Assembly: GCF_963677065.1 (NCBI RefSeq)
Contig: NZ_OY781872.1
Location: forward strand, 1,545,419 to 1,609,418
Reading direction: 5' to 3'
DNA: 64,000 nucleotides
Source of the DNA: an uncultured Methanoregula sp.
GTDB taxonomy: Archaea > Halobacteriota > Methanomicrobia > Methanomicrobiales > Methanospirillaceae
The notes under the pieces were generated by a model, which saw only the letters and a program-made list of their open reading frames with translations, was not told the origin of the DNA and made no database searches. The translations under genes and the position numbers were made by a program. Positions 9,055 to 17,026 of the stretch are shown here, piece by piece (the stretch's first letter is position 1; each line of letters starts with the position of its first letter).

Positions 9055-10179
9055 TCATTCCGTTTTACGTAGTGCCGCCATGAACCGGTCCCGGATCTGG
9101 TGCGGTGTCAGCGGGATGTTTTTTACATCCGCATTGCCGGGTTTCAAGATCACGTGCACGAAGTTCGGGCCCCTGCCAAGACCTGTAATGATATTCTCCA
9201 GCTCTTCTCCGGTCCCGGCTTTGGCCGTGAACCGGAACCCGGCACTGATTGCGGAAAGTTCGAGATCCGTACCAGAATACGCGGGCGTGAGCTGGTTACC
9301 CGTGCTGCCGAAGGCACCGTTGTCGAGGCAGAAGATCGTCAGGTTTTCCGGAGCTTCTGCGCCGATAACCGGCAGGATCCCGGTGCCGAGCGTGCTGCCA
9401 TCCCCGTCAAGGACCCAGACATCCCGTTTTGTACCTTTCGCCAGGCCAAGGCCGATGGGCGAAGCCTGCGTGTAGCTGCCGAGCATGTAGAAGTTCAGGG
9501 CCCGGTCGTTTGCAGCATAGAGTTCCTTGCTCGGGACACCGATGTTTGCAACAACGGCCTGCGTTGTGAGATGGCGGGCTATGATCCGGATGGCATCGTT
9601 GCGGGCCATGACCGGGTCGGGAATTTCCCTCCGGTAGCTGAGATCGATTACCCGTTTCCGTGATGGCAGGGATGAGCCTTTATGGCAGGAATCCGGCCCG
9701 CTCCAGCAGCCGGGAAGAACGAGTCCCACGTGAGGCCGCGAGCTTGCAAATGCATCGCGGATCACAACTTCGAGCTGCTCCAGTCCGCTGCTGTCCCGGA
9801 TGATCGTGTACGGGATGCCGGTTGCATCAAGGATTTGGGGCAACGCAGCATTGAACGGCACCTGGGCCGGGATCAGCTCGTTCTCCACGCCCCGCCAGCT
9901 GGCAAGGATCGGGAGCGGGAGATCGTACGTCTTTGTCAGGGACATGATCGCGTTGAGCATGTTGCCGAGACCGGAGCTCTGGATCGCGATCAACGGCCGT
10001 TCCCCGGCAAAGTATGCCCCGGCACAAACCCCGACACCATCCTCCTCCCGGGTAAGCCCGATATGCCGGAATGCCTGCGGCAGCAGAAAATGGAGATCCT
10101 TGGTACGGTCGCAGGGAATGGAGGCAACAAGACTGATATTCTGTTCTTTCAGGATTCCGATAACACGGTCTTCATACAC
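9055..10179 (-). CDS. comDE: Sulfopyruvate decarboxylase, fused alpha and beta subunits (ComDE)
   Basis: 374 residues. It decarboxylates sulfopyruvate to sulfoacetaldehyde in coenzyme M synthesis with thiamine diphosphate. The N-terminal half (about 1-165) is the ComD-type Pyr domain with the cofactor-activating Glu region TREEDGVGVCAGAYFAG and SSGLGNMLNAI. The C-terminal half (about 190-374) is ComE-like, with the ThDP/Mg motif WVLDGDGSTLGTG and CLDNGAFGSTGNQ. Methanocaldococcus has two separate chains; Methanosarcina-type methanogens have the fusion seen here. The start is GTG at 10179, overlapping the cysteate synthase stop by eight bases. It is the last gene of the operon. Confidence 0.92.
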   Translation of the reverse strand: MYEDRVIGILKEQNISLVASIPCDRTKDLHFLLPQAFRHIGLTREEDGVGVCAGAYFAGERPLIAIQSSGLGNMLNAIMSLTKTYDLPLPILASWRGVENELIPAQVPFNAALPQILDATGIPYTIIRDSSGLEQLEVVIRDAFASSRPHVGLVLPGCWSGPDSCHKGSSLPSRKRVIDLSYRREIPDPVMARNDAIRIIARHLTTQAVVANIGVPSKELYAANDRALNFYMLGSYTQASPIGLGLAKGTKRDVWVLDGDGSTLGTGILPVIGAEAPENLTIFCLDNGAFGSTGNQLTPAYSGTDLELSAISAGFRFTAKAGTGEELENIITGLGRGPNFVHVILKPGNADVKNIPLTPHQIRDRFMAALRKTE

Positions 10180-11446
10180 AGGTCTTCACCTTCTCAAGTA
10201 ATTCCTTGCTGATGCCCTCAACCGATGATCCGGCCGGGACGGTAAAGGACGGTTTCGCAGCAATGAGCGAATAATCTTTCCGGACCCGCTCGTATCCCCC
10301 GCCGGTGATGTTCAGGAGCACGGTCTTCTTTTTATCAATATTGCCCCCGATGCAGGCCTGGATCAGGGAAGCTGTGCAGACCGCTGCGGCAGGATCAAGG
10401 TCCACGCCTTCCAGTTCCGTAAACAGTTTCCCGGCGTCACGCGCTTCCTGATTCGATACCGCGTACATCCTCCCGCCTGATGCAGACAGGGTGTCAAAGA
10501 CCCCGCCGGCTATGGTATACGGGGGCTCCCGGTTGGTCAGGACATCGGAGTACACCTGTGCAATGGCCGGCCCGGCATCTGCCATGTCGACCTCCGGCTT
10601 AAGGGTCCTCCGCCTTTCGTTCCAGGCAGAGACCATCGGCACGAACGGGAGATTCTGGCTGAGATGAAGCGAGGGAAGAGATGTTTTGAACCGGCTGTCC
10701 CTTATCAGCCGGACCGAAGCCTCATAAGCTGCAATGCCCCCGGTGCCGCTGCCGATTGCCTGGAAATAGTAATCCGGCAGGCGCCCGATCGTGACGGCAG
10801 CGTCCAGCATGACCGTCCCCATCCCGTCGCGGCGTGCCACGTTCCTGGCACCGCCTTCTTCAAGGAACTGCGGGAGCGAGGAGATCTCCCTGCTGAAACG
10901 GATGGCATCGGTGTAATCGCCGCTCACCGCTATGACGCAGGCCTTCTCGGCCGGTGCGGTTGTCCAGAGCCGGGAAACCGCCTTCTCCGGTACCACTACG
11001 ATAACGGGAATCCCGGTCAGGGCCGATACCTGGAGGAAAGCCCGGCCGGTGTTCCCTGCCGATGCAATGACCAGCGTTGCCGGCTTCTGCTCCTGCATCC
11101 GGATCACCGTCGGGATCGCCTCGAGCTCCTTGAACGAGCAGGTGGTGATAGTCCCGCCCTGTTCGGGCCAGTAACCGTTGAAACTGATATACAATTCCGG
11201 GATCTCCAGCTCCCTGGCGAGCGCGGTGCTCCGGAAGCAGACCGGACCTGCTTCTATGGGAAGGGTGCTGTTGATGGGAAGCCAGTCGCAGAACCGGAAG
11301 ATGCCGGGGAGGTTCTTTACTTCCAGCTGCCTCTTCCGGTACTCGGTCCTGAGGAGCGAGGCATGACCGTTCGGGCAGGCCGTTGTGTAGTGGTCCGGCA
11401 CCTCCTCGCCCCCCTGGATGCAGCGGAGGGTATACTTATTGTTCAT
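10172..11446 (-). CDS. Cysteate synthase (PLP-dependent, threonine synthase paralogue)
   Basis: 424 residues. It makes cysteate from O-phosphoserine and sulfite, the entry step of the coenzyme M route known from Methanosarcina-type methanogens. The N terminus has a Cys/His-bearing strand (YTLRCIQGGEEVPDHYTTACPNG is split by a turn) resembling threonine synthase. The PLP lysine region is LYISFNGYWPEQGGTITTCSF followed by the phosphate-binding VIASAGNTGRAFLQ. A second Gly-rich motif is ITGGGYERVRKD. Paralogy with threonine synthase leaves some doubt, but its place directly before comDE (ATGA-type overlap) makes cysteate synthase the best call. Confidence 0.88.
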   Translation of the reverse strand: MNNKYTLRCIQGGEEVPDHYTTACPNGHASLLRTEYRKRQLEVKNLPGIFRFCDWLPINSTLPIEAGPVCFRSTALARELEIPELYISFNGYWPEQGGTITTCSFKELEAIPTVIRMQEQKPATLVIASAGNTGRAFLQVSALTGIPVIVVVPEKAVSRLWTTAPAEKACVIAVSGDYTDAIRFSREISSLPQFLEEGGARNVARRDGMGTVMLDAAVTIGRLPDYYFQAIGSGTGGIAAYEASVRLIRDSRFKTSLPSLHLSQNLPFVPMVSAWNERRRTLKPEVDMADAGPAIAQVYSDVLTNREPPYTIAGGVFDTLSASGGRMYAVSNQEARDAGKLFTELEGVDLDPAAAVCTASLIQACIGGNIDKKKTVLLNITGGGYERVRKDYSLIAAKPSFTVPAGSSVEGISKELLEKVKTCV

Positions 11447-12690
11447 TTCAGGTCCTCCGTCTTTCCCGTGAGGGTGAATTCCCGGTCAAGGATCCGTTGC
11501 CTGAGAAGTTCGCACAGCCTCAGTGCCCGGGCCCGGTCCGACTGCCGGAGGGTTACCGGGACATTCCGGTTGTCAAATGCCAGCGCGCCCAGGTTGCCGG
11601 AGAACGCGCCGCCGGGACATATTCTCACGCAGGTGCCGCAGTTCACGCAGGCCCGGTAATCGATCCCTTTCTCCGGTGAGATCGCACCGGCCGGGCAGGC
11701 TGCTGCAGCTTCGCAGGAGTCACACCGGATGCAGGATTGCGGAACATATCTGATGACGAGGTCCGTCCCGTCCCAGATATCGGCATAACTTGCGGTGGCA
11801 AACGGGACCCGGTCCCGGACATCGGCAACCGGGAGGGGGATCTGCCGGTTGGTGACCAGGAGATTTTTCAGGATAGTATCGTCAAGTACGGGAATGGGGA
11901 TGGCAACCGAGGTATTGCACTCCGGCCCAAGCGATGTGCAGATGCCCCCCATCATCTCCGGGATCATGGTTTTCATATCGGCAAATGCCGCGATGTTGGG
12001 CTTCTTTGGGCTGCTGCGGGTACCCTGTCCCATGACATACCCGGTGCCGCCGTTCAGCAGGATCCTTGTCCCGACACCGATCGCGTCCAGGCCCGGATCG
12101 TTCTGGAGGGGATTGATGTCCCCGCACCCGCTTACTGACGCCTCGCGGTACGGCCCGGCCAGTCCCCGGGCGGAGAAGATTGTCTGTACGGTATCAGGCC
12201 CGGTATTGACAACCGCCAGGTAATTCTTAAAAGCGCTCCGTGTTGTGATCATGCGGGCGAGGCCCATATCGGCTATGGTCACGGTGCGGGAGAACCGGGT
12301 TCCTCCGGATTCAACCTCGACCGTTACCCCGTTTCCCTCAACCATATCGCGGAAGAGGTGCCCGCCCCCGTAAGAGCGGTCTCTCCGGGCAGTACCGTAC
12401 ACGACCAGATCCACGGACCCGAGCCCCTCGTTCGGGCAGGGCCCGGGTATCGCGGGGACACCGTTCAGCCAGACTTTCTCTGCATGGCGGTACGACCCCG
12501 GGGAGGCGACCGGTATATGCAGCACGGCAAGGGTGCCGGACATGATGCCGAAGGTGCCGGTCGTCACCACATCAACATCCTCGGCCGTGATCGTCTCCCC
12601 GCCGGCTATGGCCTTTTTCAGTTCAGCCGCGGTGTAAACAACAGCCGTCCCATCGGCGATTTTTTTGTTTATCTGATCTATCGTCTTCAT
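11443..12690 (-). CDS. DUF39 protein with C-terminal ferredoxin domain (methanogenesis marker 16 type; ComF candidate)
   Basis: 415 residues. The first about 320 are DUF39, as in the homocysteine-forming aspartate-semialdehyde sulfurtransferase of methanogens, with KTIDQINKKIADG at the start, a conserved SGCGDINPLQ and MGGICTSLGPECN. The last 90 contain two 4Fe-4S motifs, CIRCDSCEAAAACPAGAI and CVNCGTCVRICPGGAF. Known DUF39 chemistry converts an aldehyde to a thiol with reductant. As I recall, a homologue has been proposed as the enzyme that turns sulfoacetaldehyde into coenzyme M (ComF). The position between cysteate synthase and the Fe-S protein fits this. Its stop overlaps the next start as ATGA. 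Confidence 0.8.
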   Translation of the reverse strand: MKTIDQINKKIADGTAVVYTAAELKKAIAGGETITAEDVDVVTTGTFGIMSGTLAVLHIPVASPGSYRHAEKVWLNGVPAIPGPCPNEGLGSVDLVVYGTARRDRSYGGGHLFRDMVEGNGVTVEVESGGTRFSRTVTIADMGLARMITTRSAFKNYLAVVNTGPDTVQTIFSARGLAGPYREASVSGCGDINPLQNDPGLDAIGVGTRILLNGGTGYVMGQGTRSSPKKPNIAAFADMKTMIPEMMGGICTSLGPECNTSVAIPIPVLDDTILKNLLVTNRQIPLPVADVRDRVPFATASYADIWDGTDLVIRYVPQSCIRCDSCEAAAACPAGAISPEKGIDYRACVNCGTCVRICPGGAFSGNLGALAFDNRNVPVTLRQSDRARALRLCELLRQRILDREFTLTGKTEDLK

Positions 12691-12702
12691 GAACCACTCC
12701 CC

Positions 12703-13356
12703 TTACAGGATCCTGATATCCTCGACCCTGACCTGCAGGCCGGTGGTCTTTTCCAGCACCATGTTCACAACGCCGGTGTGGGCCGCCTGCATCATGCAGA
12801 ACGATGGGAGGAATGACTGCCGCAGGCCGAATTCCGGCGGCCGTTGTATCACGGTTGCCATTCCTTCGAATCCCACAACATGGTATGCCTGCACGTCTTT
12901 TGCCTCCCCTTCCCGGGCTGCCTTTGGTCCGACCGTGTGACAGGTGAGGACGCCGGTCACCTCGTTTGCATCAAGTACGCGGAGCACGTGCTGGACCGGG
13001 CAGCCCTGACCCATGGGCCGGCCAAGCACGATGTCCCCTTTTACGATATTCCAGCGTTCGACAAGATCGGGGCGGAACGGGAGGATGATCTTCCGTGCCG
13101 AGGGTTCACCGGGAAACGGTCCGATCACAAAATCATAGGTTCTCCCGCATACATCGATACCGGAAAAATCTGGCTCCGTTACTGTTGTCTCTGCCGCCCG
13201 CACACCATGGAACGGACAATCCATGGGGGATTTTTCCCCCTGCTCCATGAGCAGGAGGAACCCGGCACACGACGGGGCTCCGCATGCCCCGCAGTCTTTC
13301 CCGGGTGGCTGCCAGCGTTCCACCTTTTCAGTCCCCCCGGAAGAGATCGTCCGCAT
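12703..13356 (-). CDS. Fe-S cluster protein with Fes4-type motif, coenzyme M operon
   Basis: 217 residues if read from ATG 13356. A GTG at 13326 follows GGGGGA at SD distance and lies just after the upstream stop, so the mature start may be there (207 residues). Near the N terminus is the four-Cys motif of Fes4/CFeSP-like 4Fe-4S domains: PPGKDCGACGAPSCAGF with a fourth Cys at MDCPFHG. The rest is a compact alpha/beta domain with further Cys in GRPMGQGCPVQHV and LTCHTVG. It is not a known enzyme. The operon suggests it carries electrons or sulfur to the DUF39-ferredoxin protein, whose gene follows 12 bases later. Confidence 0.7.
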   Translation of the reverse strand: MRTISSGGTEKVERWQPPGKDCGACGAPSCAGFLLLMEQGEKSPMDCPFHGVRAAETTVTEPDFSGIDVCGRTYDFVIGPFPGEPSARKIILPFRPDLVERWNIVKGDIVLGRPMGQGCPVQHVLRVLDANEVTGVLTCHTVGPKAAREGEAKDVQAYHVVGFEGMATVIQRPPEFGLRQSFLPSFCMMQAAHTGVVNMVLEKTTGLQVRVEDIRIL

Positions 13357-14035
13357 GATCGAGTTTCCGGATCACCCCGAAATGGTTCTGCCAGCCGATC
13401 TCCCGTTTTCCCACGCAGATTGTGCAGACCCCGAGCGGGGGAACCCCGCGAAGAGTTATGGATTTCCGGTCTGCAATATCAGGCAGTGCCTCGATCGATC
13501 GCATGAGGTAGCGCAGGCCGGTGCCCTGGATTGCATTGGTCTCGACGATATCGATCCGGGGGGCAACTTCCTTGGTCTTCTCGCGGAAGACCTCCTTCTC
13601 CGACTGGGAGACCAGATCCGTCTTGGTGATCACCGCCACATCGGCAAGGGCTATCATGGGTCCCATCTTAAGGGGAGAGTTCATGCCGCTGACCGCGGAG
13701 AGGACCACGATCCCAAGGGACTGGGTGACGTACGGGGAGCAGCGGAGGCAGAGCCCGGCACTTTCCACGATAAAAATATCTGATCCAAGGTCTTCAGCCC
13801 AGGAAAGAGCGTCCTGCAGGACCATGATGCCGGTATGGTCCGGGCAGAGATCCCCGGAATAGATCTTCTTTGCCGGGATATTGAACTCCTGCCGGAGTTC
13901 CTCGTCCTCGAATGCCCGGACCACATCGATCTTTAAAAAAGCGATCTTTTTCTTTCCCGAAAAACTGCGGATGATCTGCCGGGTCACGGCAGTTTTGCCG
14001 GCACTCGGGGGCCCGGCAATGATGAGGAGTTTCAT
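13328..14035 (-). CDS. CobW/HypB/UreG-like P-loop GTPase, coenzyme M operon
   Basis: 235 residues from ATG 14035. The upstream stop overlaps as ATGA, so the longer in-frame start at 14095 is not needed. Visible motifs are Walker A GPPSAGKTAVT (about 8-18), switch-like KIDVVRAFEDEE, a metal-ligand-like GDLCPDHTG and SAGLCLRCSPY with three Cys, and the guanine-specificity motif ITKTDLV. A late Cys pair sits in GVCTICVGK. This layout is typical of SIMIBI-class GTPases that load metals or clusters into enzymes (HypB, UreG, CobW). Together with its ATPase neighbour it may mature or activate an Fe-S enzyme of coenzyme M synthesis; that is inference. Confidence 0.75.
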   Translation of the reverse strand: MKLLIIAGPPSAGKTAVTRQIIRSFSGKKKIAFLKIDVVRAFEDEELRQEFNIPAKKIYSGDLCPDHTGIMVLQDALSWAEDLGSDIFIVESAGLCLRCSPYVTQSLGIVVLSAVSGMNSPLKMGPMIALADVAVITKTDLVSQSEKEVFREKTKEVAPRIDIVETNAIQGTGLRYLMRSIEALPDIADRKSITLRGVPPLGVCTICVGKREIGWQNHFGVIRKLDHADDLFRGD

Positions 14036-14814
14036 ACGGTAAACCCCTGTTCGGTGAGAAGTTCGCCGGCGCGGATCCGCTCCCGGAACCGGCACAGGGT
14101 GAGATCGATCCGGGCAACCATATCCCGGATATGGACTTCCCTGCCTTCGGGCAGGAGGATCTTCTCAACACCGCCCTGCTTCATGACGAGCCTCCGGTCG
14201 GACAGGAGGGAAACGAGAGGATCGTGGGTAACAAAGATCACCGATTTGCCGTGTTCTTTCAGGACTTCGATGACCCGTTCCCGGAATATGCCGGCATTTT
14301 CCACTTCATCGAGAAGGATTAACGGGGCATTGCTGATAAGGATGGCATCGGCTACCATCAGCGACCGGGTCTGGCCTCCTGACAGGGCCGTTATCCTGCA
14401 GCCCGGGTGGATCTGTTCGCCGGTGAACTGGTTGGCAAGCTCGATCGTTTCAGGGATAATATCCGGTGCTGCGATCCTCCGTGCCCTGACATGCATGGCA
14501 AGAAAATCTGCAACCGTCATGTCGGCAAGACACTTGGTGTTCTGGGTTATGAGGGCAATGGGTTTCTTCGAAGGATCGCGGATGAACTCTTCATCGGGGA
14601 TATCGCCGTTGACCAGCACGGTCCTGCCGGTTGCAGTATCGTTCTGGGCAAATACTTCGATATCATTGATGAATGCGGTCTTGCCGGAGCCGGTCGGACC
14701 CACGATAGAGATTGTGTCCCCGGGGCGGATCACGATCCGGTCGAACTGCTCCGGGTTCCCGTGCTTGTCATGGCCGGGAAGTATGGTGATCTCACGGATA
14801 CTGCAGGCGCTCAT
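14032..14814 (-). CDS. Stand-alone ABC-type ATPase, first gene of the coenzyme M operon
   Basis: 260 residues with a complete ABC signature: Walker A GPTGSGKTAF (about 39-48), Q-loop ALITQNTKCLA, LSGGQTRSLMVADA, Walker B LILLDEVENAG with the catalytic Glu, and H-loop FVTHDP. There is no membrane domain, and no permease gene lies nearby, so it is unlikely to be a transporter. Soluble ABC ATPases such as SufC or component A2 power assembly or activation of metalloenzymes. Heading an operon with a GTPase and two Fe-S proteins, it probably does something similar here. The last residues (about 215-260) are a helical extension. Confidence 0.8.
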   Translation of the reverse strand: MSACSIREITILPGHDKHGNPEQFDRIVIRPGDTISIVGPTGSGKTAFINDIEVFAQNDTATGRTVLVNGDIPDEEFIRDPSKKPIALITQNTKCLADMTVADFLAMHVRARRIAAPDIIPETIELANQFTGEQIHPGCRITALSGGQTRSLMVADAILISNAPLILLDEVENAGIFRERVIEVLKEHGKSVIFVTHDPLVSLLSDRRLVMKQGGVEKILLPEGREVHIRDMVARIDLTLCRFRERIRAGELLTEQGFTV

Positions 14815-14916
14815 GATAGCAGGTAGCTGTTCAGGGAAAAATAGATTCGCATTATAATTGATAAAAATTACCTTAAAAGGAAATATTTTTTAATTAATTT
14901 ATACTACTATAACATA
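14815..14916. promoter_or_regulatory. Divergent promoter region, coenzyme M operon / HTH regulator
   Basis: This 102-base AT-rich gap lies between two divergent starts. On the plus strand TTTATACTAC (14898-14907) is a TATA-like element close to the ATG at 14917, so a nearly leaderless transcript is likely. On the minus strand TATAATGCG could serve the ATPase gene. The geometry suits control of both units by the regulator encoded at 14917. Confidence 0.5.
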
Positions 14917-15408
14917 ATGTTCTCAAAAAGGATATTCGAAATAGATTTCCGGACCGCACTTGATGAAGAACTGCAGCGCAGGAACATGACCATCCGGGAG
15001 CTTGCCGAACAATCGGGGATCCCGGCTGCAACCCTCTACAAGATCAGTTCGGGAGAGGTGGATCTCCGGCTCTCCACCATGAAAAAGATCATAAACGTGC
15101 TTGAGCCGGAGCGCCCCCCGTTTGTTGCGGTCATTGCAGCAAAATTCCTTCTCGACGAGATGGAGGGGCACAGGATCACCATCCGGGAGAAGGTCTACCA
15201 CACCCGGGGATATGCTGCCAATTCTATTGAAGAATGCATCATCGCCGCTGTCATGGCCGAGAAGGAAGGCGCAGCCGGCATCATCTGCGCACCGATCCTG
15301 GCGTCGATTGTCGAAAAGATCGTTGATGTGCCGGTAGCGATCATAAAACCCAAGGCAGCAACCGTGATCGATGCCCTGGATGTGGTTGCCCGGCGCATCG
15401 GGGCATGA
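14917..15408 (+). CDS. HTH (XRE-type) transcriptional regulator with C-terminal sensor-like domain
   Basis: 163 residues. An N-terminal helix-turn-helix (about 10-60; TIRELAEQSGIPAATLYKIS, then EVDLRLSTMKKI) is followed by a domain of about 100 residues with HTRGYAANSIEECIIAA and AAGIICAPILASIVEKI. This alternation of strand and helix resembles small ligand-binding domains, for example the N-terminal domain of PrpR, but no family can be named with confidence. It is divergent from the coenzyme M operon with 102 bases between the starts. It is therefore the obvious candidate to regulate that operon, perhaps sensing a pathway metabolite. Confidence 0.75.
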   Translation: MFSKRIFEIDFRTALDEELQRRNMTIRELAEQSGIPAATLYKISSGEVDLRLSTMKKIINVLEPERPPFVAVIAAKFLLDEMEGHRITIREKVYHTRGYAANSIEECIIAAVMAEKEGAAGIICAPILASIVEKIVDVPVAIIKPKAATVIDALDVVARRIGA

Positions 15409-15484
15409 TCCTGATACGGTTTTTGACAGGTTTCACGGTACTGCTGCGGGCGCACGTCCGGGTGTGTTTCTTCAAAGTCAGTTC

Positions 15485-15787
15485 TCACTCGAACTGCCGT
15501 ACCGCTTCCGGCAGGCAGGTCACCACGCCCCGGATGCCGGAGACCGTCAGGGTCATGAGGATGGCATCCACCACTTCCTCCTTTGTCGCACCGGCAGCCT
15601 TTGCCATGGGTAGATGGGCCCGGACTGCCATCTCGTCTCCCGTTGATGCTTTCATCGCAATGTAGATGAGCTGTTTTGTCTTCTGGTCGAGTCCTTTCGA
15701 TGCCACAAGCGACATGATCAGGCCGTTGAATGCGGCTGCAACCTCGGGCGCTTCTTTCTGGAACAGTTCCATTGAATTCATCTGCAT
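15485..15787 (-). CDS. Carboxymuconolactone decarboxylase (CMD)-family protein lacking the AhpD Cys pair
   Basis: 100 residues, all-helical, with the CMD pattern LDQKTKQLIYIAMKAS, a conserved His (RAHLPMAKAAGATKEEV) and VVDAILMTLTVSG. AhpD-type members have a CxxC just before that His; here the segment is STGDEMAVRAH, so no thiol pair is present. A peroxidase role is therefore unlikely. Decarboxylase or binding functions remain possible. ATG 15787 follows GAGGAA at good spacing. It is a single gene between a regulator and acylphosphatase. Confidence 0.82.
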   Translation of the reverse strand: MQMNSMELFQKEAPEVAAAFNGLIMSLVASKGLDQKTKQLIYIAMKASTGDEMAVRAHLPMAKAAGATKEEVVDAILMTLTVSGIRGVVTCLPEAVRQFE

Positions 15788-15951
15788 GATCTTTCCTCAA
15801 AGGAGTATTGATCCCTCTCCAGATAAACCCATAATTTGCAGCCTGAACGTAAAGCCGGAAACCCTGAGGATCCAGTGCCCGTATCCGGGCCTTGAATTCC
15901 GCCAGTTAAAAAAGCCAAGATTTATTGCACTGGTATTTGCCAGATCATGGT

Positions 15952-16227
15952 ATGGAACGGATCACCGCGGTGGCCCGGGGGAAAGTCCAGGGCGTGGGAT
16001 ACCGGCAATACGTTTCCGAATGTGCCCGCCGGATGGGAATCCATGGCGAGGTCATGAATATACCGGATGGTACGGTCAGGATCATCGTGGAAGGTTCCCC
16101 GTCCATCCTTGAAGATTTCCTCTGCCTGGTCCATGCCGAGGATGATCCGCTGATCCGCGTGGAAGCCCTTGATGTCAAAAGGGAGCCGGCAACCGGCGGG
16201 TACAAAGGGTTCTGGGTTCACTGGTAA
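15952..16227 (+). CDS. acyP: Acylphosphatase
   Basis: 91 residues. It hydrolyses acyl phosphates to a carboxylic acid and phosphate in the cytoplasm. The two signature regions are clear: ARGKVQGVGYRQYV near the N terminus with the substrate-binding Arg, and HGEVMNIPDGTVRIIVEG with the catalytic Asn. It ends in the usual GYKGFWVHW strand. A TTG at 15925 is also in frame, but ATG 15952 gives the normal family length. It stands alone, with no obvious operon partner. Confidence 0.92.
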   Translation: MERITAVARGKVQGVGYRQYVSECARRMGIHGEVMNIPDGTVRIIVEGSPSILEDFLCLVHAEDDPLIRVEALDVKREPATGGYKGFWVHW

Positions 16228-16319
16228 CGCGTACAGGTTACCCGCGCCCTGTATCTGGTGTTTTAGATCAATTTCAGGAAATGTGTTGATGATCCGGCCG
16301 GAACGTGCACCCGGAAGAA

Positions 16320-16757
16320 TCAGGCATGTTTTCCTGAACCATGGCCATGCTCGCCGGGCACCCACCGGCCGCCATCCTTCGTCAGTTCCTTCTTCCAGAT
16401 AGGAACGCTCCGCTTTATCTCCTCGATGATGAAGCGGGAGCCGGAATAGGCTTCCTGCCGGTGACCGGCGCTCACCACGATGATGAGGATGTTCTCGCCA
16501 ACCGGGAGCCGGCCGATCCGGTGGATGATATCCACGTGCAGGAGGCCGAACTGTCCGGTTGCAGCCTTGGCGATCTTCTCCATCTCTGCAACCGCTACAT
16601 CCTCGTAGGCTTCCAGCTCCATCTCGGTGATATCATCGTCCCTGACTATCCCGTCAAAGACCACGACGGCTCCCGTTCCGGGCTTCTTTGCCGCATTGAT
16701 GAGCGCGCCGATATCCACATCGTCTGTCTGGATCTGGATCATGCTCTCACCCGTCAT
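16320..16757 (-). CDS. moaE: Molybdopterin synthase catalytic subunit MoaE
   Basis: 145 residues. With MoaD it inserts sulfur into precursor Z to make molybdopterin, needed for Mo/W formate and formylmethanofuran dehydrogenases. Recognisable segments are GAVVVFDGIVRDDD, HRIGRLPVGENILIIVVSAG, and the C-terminal Lys-rich loop ERR-like IEEIKRSVPIWKKE that interacts with the MoaD tail. Its ATG at 16757 overlaps the moaD stop (ATGA). A second ATG at 16742 is preceded by GGTGAG and may be the used start. Confidence 0.92.
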   Translation of the reverse strand: MTGESMIQIQTDDVDIGALINAAKKPGTGAVVVFDGIVRDDDITEMELEAYEDVAVAEMEKIAKAATGQFGLLHVDIIHRIGRLPVGENILIIVVSAGHRQEAYSGSRFIIEEIKRSVPIWKKELTKDGGRWVPGEHGHGSGKHA

Positions 16758-17026
16758 CCCCCGGCAACCGGGGGAAAGACCGCGATCTCATCCCCGTCCG
16801 TCACCAGCACGTGTGCCGCGTCCACAATTTCCACCCGCTTGCCGTTCCTCATCAGGATAACAAACTCGCGGAACTGCCCGTGTTCGTCGAAGATGGCATC
16901 GTAGCCTTCTTTATTCTTTCCTGCAATCTCCCGGATGAGCAGGAGGAGGGTTGTTCCCGGCTCTGCAAGGATATCGGTCCCGAGCAGTTCCCGGAACCGT
17001 GCGAAAAACCGTATCTTGACTGTCAT
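16754..17026 (-). CDS. moaD: Sulfur carrier MoaD/ThiS-like
   Basis: 90 residues, ubiquitin-like beta-grasp fold, beginning MTVKIRFFARFREL and ending in the required Gly-Gly (VFPPVAGG). The C-terminal glycine is adenylated by MoeB and then carries thiocarboxylate sulfur to MoaE. A much longer in-frame reading upstream lies inside moeB and is ignored. ATG 17026 overlaps the moeB stop as ATGA, so moeB-moaD-moaE are translationally coupled. Archaeal MoaD-like proteins can also serve as SAMP protein modifiers, which cannot be excluded here. Confidence 0.92.
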   Translation of the reverse strand: MTVKIRFFARFRELLGTDILAEPGTTLLLLIREIAGKNKEGYDAIFDEHGQFREFVILMRNGKRVEIVDAAHVLVTDGDEIAVFPPVAGG

